This document shows positions 1-8,087 of a stretch of 64,000 nucleotides of DNA, piece after piece. Below the pieces are notes generated by a model. It had not been told where the DNA came from. It saw only the letters and a list, made by a program, of their open reading frames with translations, and made no database searches. The stretch comes from Streptomyces capillispiralis (GTDB lineage: Bacteria; Actinomycetota; Actinomycetes; Streptomycetales; Streptomycetaceae), in the NCBI RefSeq assembly GCF_007829875.1, contig NZ_VIWV01000001.1, positions 5,736,501-5,800,500 of the forward strand, written 5' to 3'. Position numbers and translations under genes: made by a program. Numbering within the stretch: position 1 is the first letter of the stretch; every line of letters begins with the position of its first letter.

Positions 1-2103
1 GCCGACCGCGACCCGGCCGCCGGACTGCCCGGCGCCGACCACGCCGAGTACCGGCCGTTCCTGCTGCCGCCCTTCCCGGTGACCGTCACCGTCACCCGGG
101 ACGCGACCGGCGGGCGCGCCCTGCGCTGCGACCACTCCGCGCGCACGCTCTCCGACGACATCGCCGACCAGCTGCTGCGGCACGTCAGCCGGGTGCACCG
201 CACGCTCGCCGAGGCCCCGGACACCCTCGTCGCCGACGCCCGTCCCTGGGACGAGGAGGACGACGCCCGCCGCGCCGAGCACCGCCGGTCCGCGCCGCCA
301 CCGCCCTTCACGCCCCGGCGCGTCGACACCGCCGTCGCCGAGATCGCCGCCGCCCGGCCGGACGCCGTCGCCGTGCGCCACGAGGGCACCCGGCTGACGT
401 ACGGCGCACTCGACCACCGCGCCGACCGGCTGGCGCACGCCCTGCGCACCCTCGGTGTACGGGACCGCGACCGGGTCGGGGTGTGCCTGGACCGCTCCGC
501 CGAACTGATCGTCGTACTGCTCGCGGTGCTCAAGGCGGGCGCCACCTACGTGCCGATGGACCCCGCCCACCCGGAGGACCGGCTCGCCTACACGACCGCC
601 GACGCCGGACTCACCACGGTCGTCACCGACCGCGCCGGCTTCCCCGGCGGCACCGCCGCCCGCGTCCTGACCCCCGCCGCGCTCGAGGAGCTGGCCCCCG
701 AACGGTGCGACGGGCCCCCGCCGTCGGAGACCGGCGCCGACGACCCGGCGTACGTCATCTACACCTCCGGCTCCACCGGCCGCCCCAAGGGCTGCGTCAT
801 CCCGCACGTCAACGTGCTCGCCCTGATGGCCGCCACCACCGGCGACTTCGGACTCGGCGCCGACGACACCTGGACGCTGTTCCACTCCAGCGCCTTCGAC
901 TTCTCGGTGTGGGAGATCTGGGGCTGTCTGCTCACCGGGGGCCGGCTCGTGGTCGTCCCCTACTGGGTGTCGCGCTCCCCGGAGGACTTCCACCGGCTGC
1001 TGCGCGAGGAGCGGGTGACGGTGCTCAGCCAGACCCCGTCGGCCTTCGCCCACCTGGTGGAGGTCGAGCGGGACGGCGCGGACCCCGCGCCGGTCCGGCT
1101 GGTCGTCTTCGGCGGCGAGGGGCTCGACCCGCGGATGCTGCTGCCCTGGTTCGACCGCCACCCGGAGACCGCGTGCCGGGTGGTCAACATGTACGGCATC
1201 ACCGAGACCACGGTGCACGTGACCGCGCAGACCGTCACCCGGGCCGAGGCCCTCACCGCCTCCAAGTCGGTCGGGCACGCGCTGCCCGGCTGGTGGGTGC
1301 GGGTCGCCGACCCCGAGGGCCGGCCGCTGCCCGCCGGAGTCGCCGGGGAGATCTACGTCGGCGGCGCCGGCGTCGCCGCCCACTACCTGAACCAGCCCGA
1401 CCTCACCGCGCAGCGCTTCCTGACCGACGCGCGCACCGGTGAACGCCTCTACCGCAGCGGCGACAAGGGCCGGCTGCTGCCCGACGGCCGGCTGGAGCAC
1501 CTGGGCCGGCTGGACAGCCAGGTCAAGCTGCGCGGCTTCCGCATCGAACTGGACGAGATCCGCTCCGTGCTGCTGGACCACCCGCAGGTCACGGCGGCGG
1601 CCGTGGTGCTCAACCGGACCGACCCGGACGACGCGGCGACCGCCCAGCTCGACGCGTACGTGGTGATGGACGGCGACGACACCGCCTCCGTGCGGCAGCG
1701 CGCCGGCCGCTTCCTGCCCGCGTACATGGTCCCGTCCACGGTCACCGCCCTGGAGCGGATGCCGCTCACCACCAACGGCAAGCTCGACACCCGCCGGCTG
1801 CCCCGGCCCGCCCCGACGGCCGCCCCCGCCGCGCCCGCCGCCCCGGAGGCCGTCACCGCGCCCGCCGGGCCCGTGGCGGCGCCGGGCGGCGACCCGTTCG
1901 AGCAGGTGCTGCTGGAGGTCTGGAGCGAGGTGCTCGGCGTGTCCGTCGGCCCGGACGACAACTTCTTCGACCTGGGCGGCAATTCGCTGCTCGCCATGCG
2001 GGTGGGCGCCGCGCTGCGCCGGCGCGGCGGGCACACGGTGGCCATGCGCGACCTGTACCTGCGCCCGACGATCCGGCAGCTCGCCGCGGACCGCGCCGGA
2101 TGA
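1..2103 (+). CDS. NRPS, C-terminal part: end of C domain, A domain (Thr-like code), T domain
   Basis: The reading frame is open from base 1, so the gene starts upstream; about 700 residues are visible. Residues 1-80 look like the tail of a condensation domain. The adenylation domain follows, with A3 motif YTSGSTGRPKG near residue 251, A4 FDFSVWEIW near 298, A5 NMYGITETTVH near 396 and A10 NGKLD near 593. Aligned by hand to GrsA, the specificity residues read D-F-W-S-V-G-M-V-H, close to the threonine code DFWNIGMVH. A carrier domain with LGGNSLLA (Ser662) ends the protein. There is no thioesterase or epimerase domain after it, so chain release or elongation must involve another protein. The domain calls are firm; threonine is inferred. 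The GTG at 79 is internal, not a start. Confidence 0.93.
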   Translation, partial: ADRDPAAGLPGADHAEYRPFLLPPFPVTVTVTRDATGGRALRCDHSARTLSDDIADQLLRHVSRVHRTLAEAPDTLVADARPWDEEDDARRAEHRRSAPPPPFTPRRVDTAVAEIAAARPDAVAVRHEGTRLTYGALDHRADRLAHALRTLGVRDRDRVGVCLDRSAELIVVLLAVLKAGATYVPMDPAHPEDRLAYTTADAGLTTVVTDRAGFPGGTAARVLTPAALEELAPERCDGPPPSETGADDPAYVIYTSGSTGRPKGCVIPHVNVLALMAATTGDFGLGADDTWTLFHSSAFDFSVWEIWGCLLTGGRLVVVPYWVSRSPEDFHRLLREERVTVLSQTPSAFAHLVEVERDGADPAPVRLVVFGGEGLDPRMLLPWFDRHPETACRVVNMYGITETTVHVTAQTVTRAEALTASKSVGHALPGWWVRVADPEGRPLPAGVAGEIYVGGAGVAAHYLNQPDLTAQRFLTDARTGERLYRSGDKGRLLPDGRLEHLGRLDSQVKLRGFRIELDEIRSVLLDHPQVTAAAVVLNRTDPDDAATAQLDAYVVMDGDDTASVRQRAGRFLPAYMVPSTVTALERMPLTTNGKLDTRRLPRPAPTAAPAAPAAPEAVTAPAGPVAAPGGDPFEQVLLEVWSEVLGVSVGPDDNFFDLGGNSLLAMRVGAALRRRGGHTVAMRDLYLRPTIRQLAADRAG

Positions 2104-2161
2104 CCCGCGACGGCCTCGACCCCACCGGACGCAGGACACGCAGGACACGCAGGAGACGCAA

Positions 2162-3952
2162 GTGACCCACGAGGACAACACGATGGCCGACCCGACCCTT
2201 GTCGAACTCTTCCAGGCGCAGGCGGCGCGCACCCCGGACGCGGTCGCCGTGCACAGCGGCGGACGGGAGCTGGACTACGCCGGGCTCAACCGCCGGGCCA
2301 ACCTGCTCGCGCACCGGCTGCTGAGCCGCGGCATCGGCCCGGAGGACGTGGTCGGGGTCCGGCTGCCCCGCTCCGCCGACCTGCTGGTGGCCCTGCTGGG
2401 CGTGCTCAAGACCGGTGCCGCCTATGTGCCGGTCGACGCCGACTGCCCGGCCGGGCGGCTGGCGTACATCGTCGAGGACACCGGCCTGCGGCTGATGCTC
2501 GTACCGGACGGCGAGGACACCGGCGCGGCCGGGGACGGCCCGCTGACCGTCCCCGTGCCCGCCGAGGTCGACGCCGCCGAGGCGGCCGGCGCCCTCGCGC
2601 ACGACCCGACCGACGCCGACCGGCCGGCCCCGCTCACCGCCCGCAACCTGGCGTACGTCATCTACACCTCCGGCTCCACCGGCCGCCCCAAGGGCGTGAC
2701 CGTGCAGCACGACACGCTCGTGCGCTACCTGGAGTTCGCCCGCGCCGCCTACCCGGGCCTGGCGGACAGCGCGCTGCTGCACTCCCCGGTGGCGTTCGAC
2801 CTCACGGTCACCGCGCTGTACGGGCCGCTGCTGCAGGGCGGCCGGGTGTGCGTCGGATCGCTGGACCGGGAGCCCGAGCCCGGTACGGCGGCGGGCCGGC
2901 CCGCCTTCGTCAAGGCCACCCCCTCGCACCTGCCGCTGCTCACCGCGCTGCCCGCCGAGCTGTCCCCGACCGGTGAACTGGTCGTCGGCGGCGAGATGCT
3001 GATCGGCGACGTGGTCGAGCGGTGGCGGAAGACCCACCCCGGCGCGACCGTCGTCAACGAGTACGGCCCGACCGAGGCGACCGTCGGCTGCTGCGTGTTC
3101 TCCCTCGCCCCCGACGACCCGGCCGAGCCGGGCGCCACCCCCATCGGCCGCCCCACCCCGGGCACCGAACTGCACGTCCTGGACGAGCGGCTGAACCCTG
3201 TCCCGGCCGGCACCGAGGGCGAGCTGTACATCGCGGGCGGCCAGGTCGCGCGCGGCTACCTGGGCCGGCCCGGGCTGACCGCGGAACGGTTCGTGGCCGC
3301 GCCCGGCGGCGGACGCATGTACCGCACCGGCGACATCGCGCGGATGCGGCCCGACGGGAACCTGGAGTACCTGGGCCGCACCGACGACCAGGTCAAGATC
3401 CGCGGCTACCGCATCGAACTGGGCGAGGTCACCTCCGTGATGGCCGCCCAGGCCGGGGTGCGGCAGGCGGCCGTGATCGCCCGCGAGGACGCCGCCGGCG
3501 ACCGCTACCTGGCGGGCTACGTCGTCCCCGAGGACGGCGACGCCCCCGACCCGGCCGGACTGCGCGAGTCCGTCGCCCGGCTGCTGCCCCCGTACATGGT
3601 CCCGTCGGCCGTCGTCGTGGTCGGCGCCCTGCCGCTGACCTCCAACGGCAAGCTCGACAAGGACGCCCTGCCCGAACCGCCCGCCGCCGACGCCCCCACG
3701 GGCGCCGCGCCGCGCAGCGAGGCCGAGGTCCGGCTGTGCGCCCTGTACGCCGAGGTCCTCGGCCTGCCCGCGGTCCACCTCGACGACGACTTCTTCAGCC
3801 GGGGCGGGGACAGCCTGCGCGCCGCCCGCCTCGCCACCAAGGCCCGCAGGGCCGGCTGGACCTTCGGCCTGCGCGACGTACTGGAACTGCGCACCCCGCG
3901 CGCCCTGGCGGCGTACGCCCCCGAAGCCCCGGCCGAGGGAGCGCTGTCGTGA
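2162..3952 (+). CDS. Free-standing NRPS A-T didomain, predicted to load asparagine
   Basis: This 596-residue protein has only an adenylation domain (A3 YTSGSTGRPKG at about 165, A5 NEYGPTEATV) and a carrier domain with GGDS (Ser551). No condensation domain is present. The specificity residues aligned to GrsA read D-L-T-K-V-G-E-V-G, one conservative change from the asparagine code DLTKLGEVG. The GTG start is chosen because AGGAG lies 6 nt upstream (2151-2155); an ATG at 2183 is possible. The gene follows the NRPS by 58 bp. Lone A-T proteins in NRPS clusters usually pre-load an amino acid that is modified on the carrier or moved to a module lacking its own A domain. The nearby alpha/beta hydrolase could be the transfer enzyme (inference). 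Confidence 0.93.
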   Translation: MTHEDNTMADPTLVELFQAQAARTPDAVAVHSGGRELDYAGLNRRANLLAHRLLSRGIGPEDVVGVRLPRSADLLVALLGVLKTGAAYVPVDADCPAGRLAYIVEDTGLRLMLVPDGEDTGAAGDGPLTVPVPAEVDAAEAAGALAHDPTDADRPAPLTARNLAYVIYTSGSTGRPKGVTVQHDTLVRYLEFARAAYPGLADSALLHSPVAFDLTVTALYGPLLQGGRVCVGSLDREPEPGTAAGRPAFVKATPSHLPLLTALPAELSPTGELVVGGEMLIGDVVERWRKTHPGATVVNEYGPTEATVGCCVFSLAPDDPAEPGATPIGRPTPGTELHVLDERLNPVPAGTEGELYIAGGQVARGYLGRPGLTAERFVAAPGGGRMYRTGDIARMRPDGNLEYLGRTDDQVKIRGYRIELGEVTSVMAAQAGVRQAAVIAREDAAGDRYLAGYVVPEDGDAPDPAGLRESVARLLPPYMVPSAVVVVGALPLTSNGKLDKDALPEPPAADAPTGAAPRSEAEVRLCALYAEVLGLPAVHLDDDFFSRGGDSLRAARLATKARRAGWTFGLRDVLELRTPRALAAYAPEAPAEGALS

Positions 3953-5169
3953 CCGCCGGACCCCTGGGCAGCGCCGGGCACGTGGTCGTCGTCGGTGCCT
4001 CCGTCGGTGGCAGCCGACTCGCGGCGGGACTGCGCGAGACCGGTCACACCGGGCGGATCACCCTGGTCGACCCCGACCCGGACGCCCCCTACGACCGGCC
4101 GCCGCTGTCCAAGCAGATCCTCGCCGGGGACTGGGACGCGGAGCGCGCCTCGCTCGGCGACCCCGCGCGGTGGGACGCCGCACACGTGGTCGCCGCGGCG
4201 GCCGCGCTGGACACCGGACAGCGCCGGCTGCACCTCGACGACGGCACCCGCCTCGGCTACGACCGGCTGGTCCTGGCCTGCGGTGCCGCGCCCCGCACCC
4301 TCCCCGGCATGCCGCGCGGAGGTGTGCACGTGCTGCGCACCCTCGCCGACTGCCACCGGCTGCGGGCCGGCCTCGACCGTGCGCGCCACGGCCGGCTGGT
4401 CGTCGTCGGCGGCGGTCTCATCGGCGCCGAGGTGGCCTCCACCGCCCGCGCCCGCGGCATGGACGTGACCGTGGTGGAGGCCCTGCCCGCACCGCTGTCC
4501 GGGCTGCTCGGCGAGGAGGTGGCCGCCGAACTCGCCCTGCTCCACGCCGACAACGGCGTACGGCTGCTCACCGGCACCGGCGTCACCGCACTGCTCGGCG
4601 AGCCGGACGTCACCGGCGTCGCCCTCACCGACGGCCGGGTGCTGCCCGCCGACGTCGTGGTCGTCGGCATCGGCGTGCGCCCCGCCACCGGCTGGCTGGC
4701 CGGCTCCGGCGTCCCGCTGCACGACGACGGCGGCATCCTGTGCGACGCGTACGGCGCCGCCGACGCCGGACGCACCGTATACGCCGTCGGCGACGCCGCC
4801 CGCTGGTACGACCCGCTGCTCGCCCGGCACGTCCGCGTGGAGCACTGGACCAACGCCGTGGCACAGGCCGACGCCGTCGCCCGCAGCATCACCGGGCCCG
4901 AACCGGTGCCCAGCGGCGGCGAGTTCTTCGTCTGGTCCGACCAGTACGGCGGCAAGATCACCGTGCTCGGCCGGCCGGGACCCGACGACGACATCACCGT
5001 GGTCCGCGCCGGCGGCGGGCGCCGCCGCTTCGCCGTCGCCTACCGGCGCGGCACGCGACTGGCCGCCGTACTGACCGTCAACTGGCCCAAGGCCCTGCTG
5101 ACGGCCCGGCGGGCGCTGTCGGCGCACGGCGGCGCGGACGACGTCGTCACCACCTGGAAAGCCCTGTAG
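3949..5169 (+). CDS. FAD/NAD(P)-dependent ferredoxin reductase-like protein
   Basis: 406 residues. An N-terminal FAD-binding dinucleotide motif (VVVGASVGGSRLA, about residue 12), a YDRPPLSK segment, a second NAD(P)-binding motif (VVVGGGLIGAE, about 150), and AVGDAA near 280 with a small C-terminal domain match the putidaredoxin/rhodocoxin reductase type. Such enzymes pass electrons from NAD(P)H to a ferredoxin that feeds cytochromes P450. No ferredoxin or P450 is present in the window, so partners should lie upstream in the same cluster or elsewhere. The GTG start overlaps the previous stop by 4 nt (GTGA), indicating translational coupling to the A-T gene. Confidence 0.85.
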   Translation: MTAGPLGSAGHVVVVGASVGGSRLAAGLRETGHTGRITLVDPDPDAPYDRPPLSKQILAGDWDAERASLGDPARWDAAHVVAAAAALDTGQRRLHLDDGTRLGYDRLVLACGAAPRTLPGMPRGGVHVLRTLADCHRLRAGLDRARHGRLVVVGGGLIGAEVASTARARGMDVTVVEALPAPLSGLLGEEVAAELALLHADNGVRLLTGTGVTALLGEPDVTGVALTDGRVLPADVVVVGIGVRPATGWLAGSGVPLHDDGGILCDAYGAADAGRTVYAVGDAARWYDPLLARHVRVEHWTNAVAQADAVARSITGPEPVPSGGEFFVWSDQYGGKITVLGRPGPDDDITVVRAGGGRRRFAVAYRRGTRLAAVLTVNWPKALLTARRALSAHGGADDVVTTWKAL

Positions 5170-5405
5170 TCGCAGCTTGCTGAAACGGCCCTTTCGGTCG
5201 GCCGCAATTCCTGGATGATTTGAGTGTGCGGCGCGCCGAAAAGCGCGCCCCGTGCGGCGGATTGCATATCGCTGCAAAATCCCCGGCCGACCGTCTGGCG
5301 GCACGGAAAGAGTTGTTAGCGTGGCGGGCGTCCGCCGGGCGGAAAGAATTCTGCTGCCCCGGCACAATCCTCCGCTGCCCGAATTTCTTCGGAAAGGGAT
5401 GTCCG

Positions 5406-6230
5406 GTGCTCCGACAAGGCGATGTCGAGCCGCTCGTGCTCAGGCAGCGGACCGGGTCCGGCGAAGCCGGCCGGCGTGCGCTGCTGCTGCACGGCCTCGG
5501 CAGCAGCGAGAGCTGCTGGGACGCCTTCGTGGAACACCGGCCGCCCGGACTGGAGTTGTGGAGCGCCGGCCTGCCCTGGCGGGCGGGCGGCACCTTCGCG
5601 GTGGCCGAACGCGACGACAGCGCCTGGATCACCGAGGCGATCCGCCGGATCCCCGGCGGCGCCGACGTGGTGATCGCCCACTCCTACGCCACGGTCCTGC
5701 TGCTCACCCTGCTCGCCGACCTGGCGGCGGCCGGCCGGGACCCGCGCGAGGAACTCGGCGTGCGGGGCGTCGTCCTGGTCTCGCCGTTCTACCGGGAGCA
5801 CCCGGAGGACTTCACCTGGGCCGAGCTGCCCGCCTTCCTCGACCTGCTGCGGCTGGGCGCGGAGGACGGCATCAGCGCCAGGTCGCGCAAGCCGCTCGCC
5901 CCGGACCTGCGGGCCGAGATGGCCGAACGGTCCTGCGAACAGCTCGGCCCGCACTGGGTCGTCCGCCACCTGCACGTCTACCTGCGCACCCCCTTCCTGC
6001 CCGTCGACCTGGTGGGCCTGCCCGTGCACGTCGTCATCGGCGACCGGGACCCGATCGCGCCACCGGCCGAGGGCGCACGCCTCGCGGCCCGGCTCGGCAA
6101 CGCCTCGATCCACCGCATCGAGGGCTGCGCGCACACCCCGATGGCCGAGCGCCCTGACCTCTTCTCGCTCGCCGTCCAGCAATTCCTCACCACGCTGCCG
6201 GCGGGGCACCCCCCGGCGGCGGTCACCTGA
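5406..6230 (+). CDS. Alpha/beta hydrolase: type II thioesterase or aminoacyl-transfer enzyme
   Basis: 274 residues with the alpha/beta hydrolase fold. HGLGSSESCW is the oxyanion-hole loop; the nucleophile elbow reads IAHSYA (Ser93, a relaxed G-X-S-X-G with Ala flanks); Asp215 (GDRDP) and His243 (GCAHT) complete a plausible triad. In NRPS clusters this fold serves as an editing thioesterase or as an aminoacyl shuttle between carrier proteins (the SyrC/CmaE class, which uses Cys). Placement two genes after a free-standing Asn A-T protein fits a shuttle, but the Ser nucleophile and sequence alone do not decide. The GTG start is preferred because AAGGGA sits about 7 nt upstream; upstream in-frame codons lie in lower-GC DNA lacking coding bias. 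A 236-bp gap before it probably contains a promoter. Confidence 0.8.
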   Translation: MLRQGDVEPLVLRQRTGSGEAGRRALLLHGLGSSESCWDAFVEHRPPGLELWSAGLPWRAGGTFAVAERDDSAWITEAIRRIPGGADVVIAHSYATVLLLTLLADLAAAGRDPREELGVRGVVLVSPFYREHPEDFTWAELPAFLDLLRLGAEDGISARSRKPLAPDLRAEMAERSCEQLGPHWVVRHLHVYLRTPFLPVDLVGLPVHVVIGDRDPIAPPAEGARLAARLGNASIHRIEGCAHTPMAERPDLFSLAVQQFLTTLPAGHPPAAVT

Positions 6231-6246
6231 GTACGGGAGAACATCG

Positions 6247-7248
6247 ATGGCCACCCTGACCGATGTCGACATCAAGAAACTGCTGACCGAATCGAGTTCG
6301 GTGACGATGCGCCCCTCCTACGAGGGCGGCAACATCAATACCGCGATCGGTTTCAAGTGCGACAACTACCTGCTCGAAGCGGCGGTGCTCGACCACTTCC
6401 GGGCCGTCGGCCTCGGCGCCACCGAGCTGTACCTGGTGCACGGCGTCAACTTCGACGTGGTCGGCGTCGACACCCGGCTGCACACCGTGCTCACCCTGGA
6501 CGACGACGTGACCGTCGAGGTCACCCCGAAGACCAAGGACACCGACCGCGAGATGGTGTTCGCGGTGGCCGCGATCGTCGAGCGCGACGGCGCCCCCAAG
6601 AAGGCCGTCACCTCCAAGTTCCGTGTGCTGCTGCGCCGTGACACCGCCATCCCCGACCCCGCGCCGCTCCCCGCGGAGCTGGAGCGCTTCGTGGTCGACC
6701 GGCTCGCCACCGCCGAGCCCGCCGAGCTGGCCTCCGCCCCGGTGGACGACCTGCACGGCGCCTTCCACCGCGGTGAGGACGCCTCCACCGACCCGGTGCT
6801 CGCCGAGATCATCGGCGACGACAACGCCATCGGCTGGAAGTGGCGCATCCCCTACTACTACTGCCACTTCACCGAGCGCATGCAGATGTCGGGCTACCTG
6901 CGCCAGATGGAGGAGGCCAAGCACCTCTTCGTCGCCTCCCGCGGCATCAGCATCAAGCGGCTCCTCGACGAGCGCGGCTGGATCCCCGTGGTGACGCAGA
7001 ACAAGCTGCGCTTCACCGACGAGGCGGTCATGGAGGAGGACCTGTACTCGGTCTACACCGTGGAGTCGGTCTTCAAGGACATGCTCTACACCTCCCGCAT
7101 GGACTTCTACGTGGTGCGCGACGGCAAGCTCGTCAAGACCGCCACCGGCGAGATCACCCACGGCTACTGCCACAAGGAGACCCCCGACTCGGAGTGGCAG
7201 ATGGCCGTCTTCGACGACGAGGTCCTGCGCGCGCTGCGCGGCGAGTGA
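6247..7248 (+). CDS. Double-hotdog-like protein, possible acyl-ACP thioesterase or dehydratase
   Basis: 333 residues. The two halves look alike in layout: residues about 20-130 (GGNINTAIGFKCDNYLLEAA, then a strand-rich stretch) and about 195-325 (YYYCHFTERMQMSGYLRQME, then KLRFTDEAVMEEDLYSVYTV). Both resemble hotdog-fold acyl-thioester enzymes such as YbgC-like thioesterases, so a tandem hotdog protein is likely. No catalytic residue is assigned with certainty. The gene starts 16 bp after the alpha/beta hydrolase with a purine-rich site (ACGGGAGA) upstream, so it belongs to the same transcript. In a reducing PKS operon a tandem hotdog could dehydrate ACP-bound intermediates or release the acyl chain. 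Family assignment is by visual pattern only. Confidence 0.65.
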   Translation: MATLTDVDIKKLLTESSSVTMRPSYEGGNINTAIGFKCDNYLLEAAVLDHFRAVGLGATELYLVHGVNFDVVGVDTRLHTVLTLDDDVTVEVTPKTKDTDREMVFAVAAIVERDGAPKKAVTSKFRVLLRRDTAIPDPAPLPAELERFVVDRLATAEPAELASAPVDDLHGAFHRGEDASTDPVLAEIIGDDNAIGWKWRIPYYYCHFTERMQMSGYLRQMEEAKHLFVASRGISIKRLLDERGWIPVVTQNKLRFTDEAVMEEDLYSVYTVESVFKDMLYTSRMDFYVVRDGKLVKTATGEITHGYCHKETPDSEWQMAVFDDEVLRALRGE

Positions 7249-7277
7249 CCACCGACCCCACAGCCCGGAGGACACCC

Positions 7278-8003
7278 ATGGCTTCCCGCCGCCGGCCGCG
7301 CTGGTACTTCTCCCTGCGCAGCCCCTACTCCTGGTTCGCGTACCGCGACCTGATGAGCACCCACCCCGAGGTGCTCGACGCCATCGACTGGCTGCCGTTC
7401 TGGGAGCCGGACGAGGAGACCGCACGGCTGCTGGCCGACGAGGGCGTCACCCTCCCGATCGTCGCCATGAGCCGGGCGAAGAACTTCTACATCCTCCAGG
7501 ACACCCGCCGGCTCGCCACCGAGCGCGGGCTGGACGTCAGCTGGCCCATCGACCGCGACCCCTGCTGGGAGGTGGCCCACCTGGCGTGGATCGCCGCCGA
7601 CGACGAGGGCCGCGGCAAGGAGTTCGTGGCCGCCGCCTACCAGGCCCGCTGGCAGGACGCCAAGAACATCTCCGACCCGGAGGTGATCGCCGGCATCGCC
7701 GAGGAACTCGGCCTGGACGCCCAGCGGCTGTCCACCGCGACCGAGGACCCCGACCTGCGCAAGCGGGGCGCGGCCCTGCTCGCCGAGTCCGCCCACGACG
7801 GTCTGTTCGGCGTGCCCTTCTTCCTCCACGGCCGGGACAAGTTCTGGGGCGTGGACCGGGTGCGGCCCTTCGTCCGCGCCGTCCTCGGCGCCGACGCGGC
7901 CGCACCCGCCGGGCAGCGGGCCGCCGACGCCCCGGACCCCGCCACCCACGCCGACCTGCTGGCGGCCGGCGGCGACCAGGGCCACGCCGGCGGCTGCGGC
8001 TGA
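7278..8003 (+). CDS. DsbA-fold isomerase (2-hydroxychromene-2-carboxylate isomerase-like)
   Basis: 241 residues. The N-terminus WYFSLRSPYSWFAYRDL is the hallmark of the HCCA-isomerase branch of the DsbA/thioredoxin fold, in which the redox CxxC is replaced by a serine motif. A C-terminal GLFGVPFF segment is the conserved cis-Pro loop, followed by a FWGVDR signature. Redox activity is therefore unlikely. From memory, homologues occur in the cinnamoyl-forming type II PKS pathways of skyllamycin/WS9326A-type compounds, where E/Z isomerization of a polyene-ACP precedes ring closure. Here it lies between the hotdog protein and the phytoene-desaturase-like gene, in keeping with that role. ATG 7278 has CGGAGGA upstream. 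The last 25 or so residues are Gly/Ala-rich and probably disordered. Confidence 0.83.
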   Translation: MASRRRPRWYFSLRSPYSWFAYRDLMSTHPEVLDAIDWLPFWEPDEETARLLADEGVTLPIVAMSRAKNFYILQDTRRLATERGLDVSWPIDRDPCWEVAHLAWIAADDEGRGKEFVAAAYQARWQDAKNISDPEVIAGIAEELGLDAQRLSTATEDPDLRKRGAALLAESAHDGLFGVPFFLHGRDKFWGVDRVRPFVRAVLGADAAAPAGQRAADAPDPATHADLLAAGGDQGHAGGCG

Positions 8004-8087
8004 CCGGGCCCCGCGCCCACCCCTGACAGCCCTGGCCGGTGCGGCGGCCGGGGCCACCCACCCACGCCACATGACGAGGAGACGACT

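Noticed and set aside
7278..8003. Thiol-disulfide oxidoreductase (true DsbA)
   Set aside because: The CxxC motif is replaced by SPYS, as in the isomerase branch, and there is no signal peptide.
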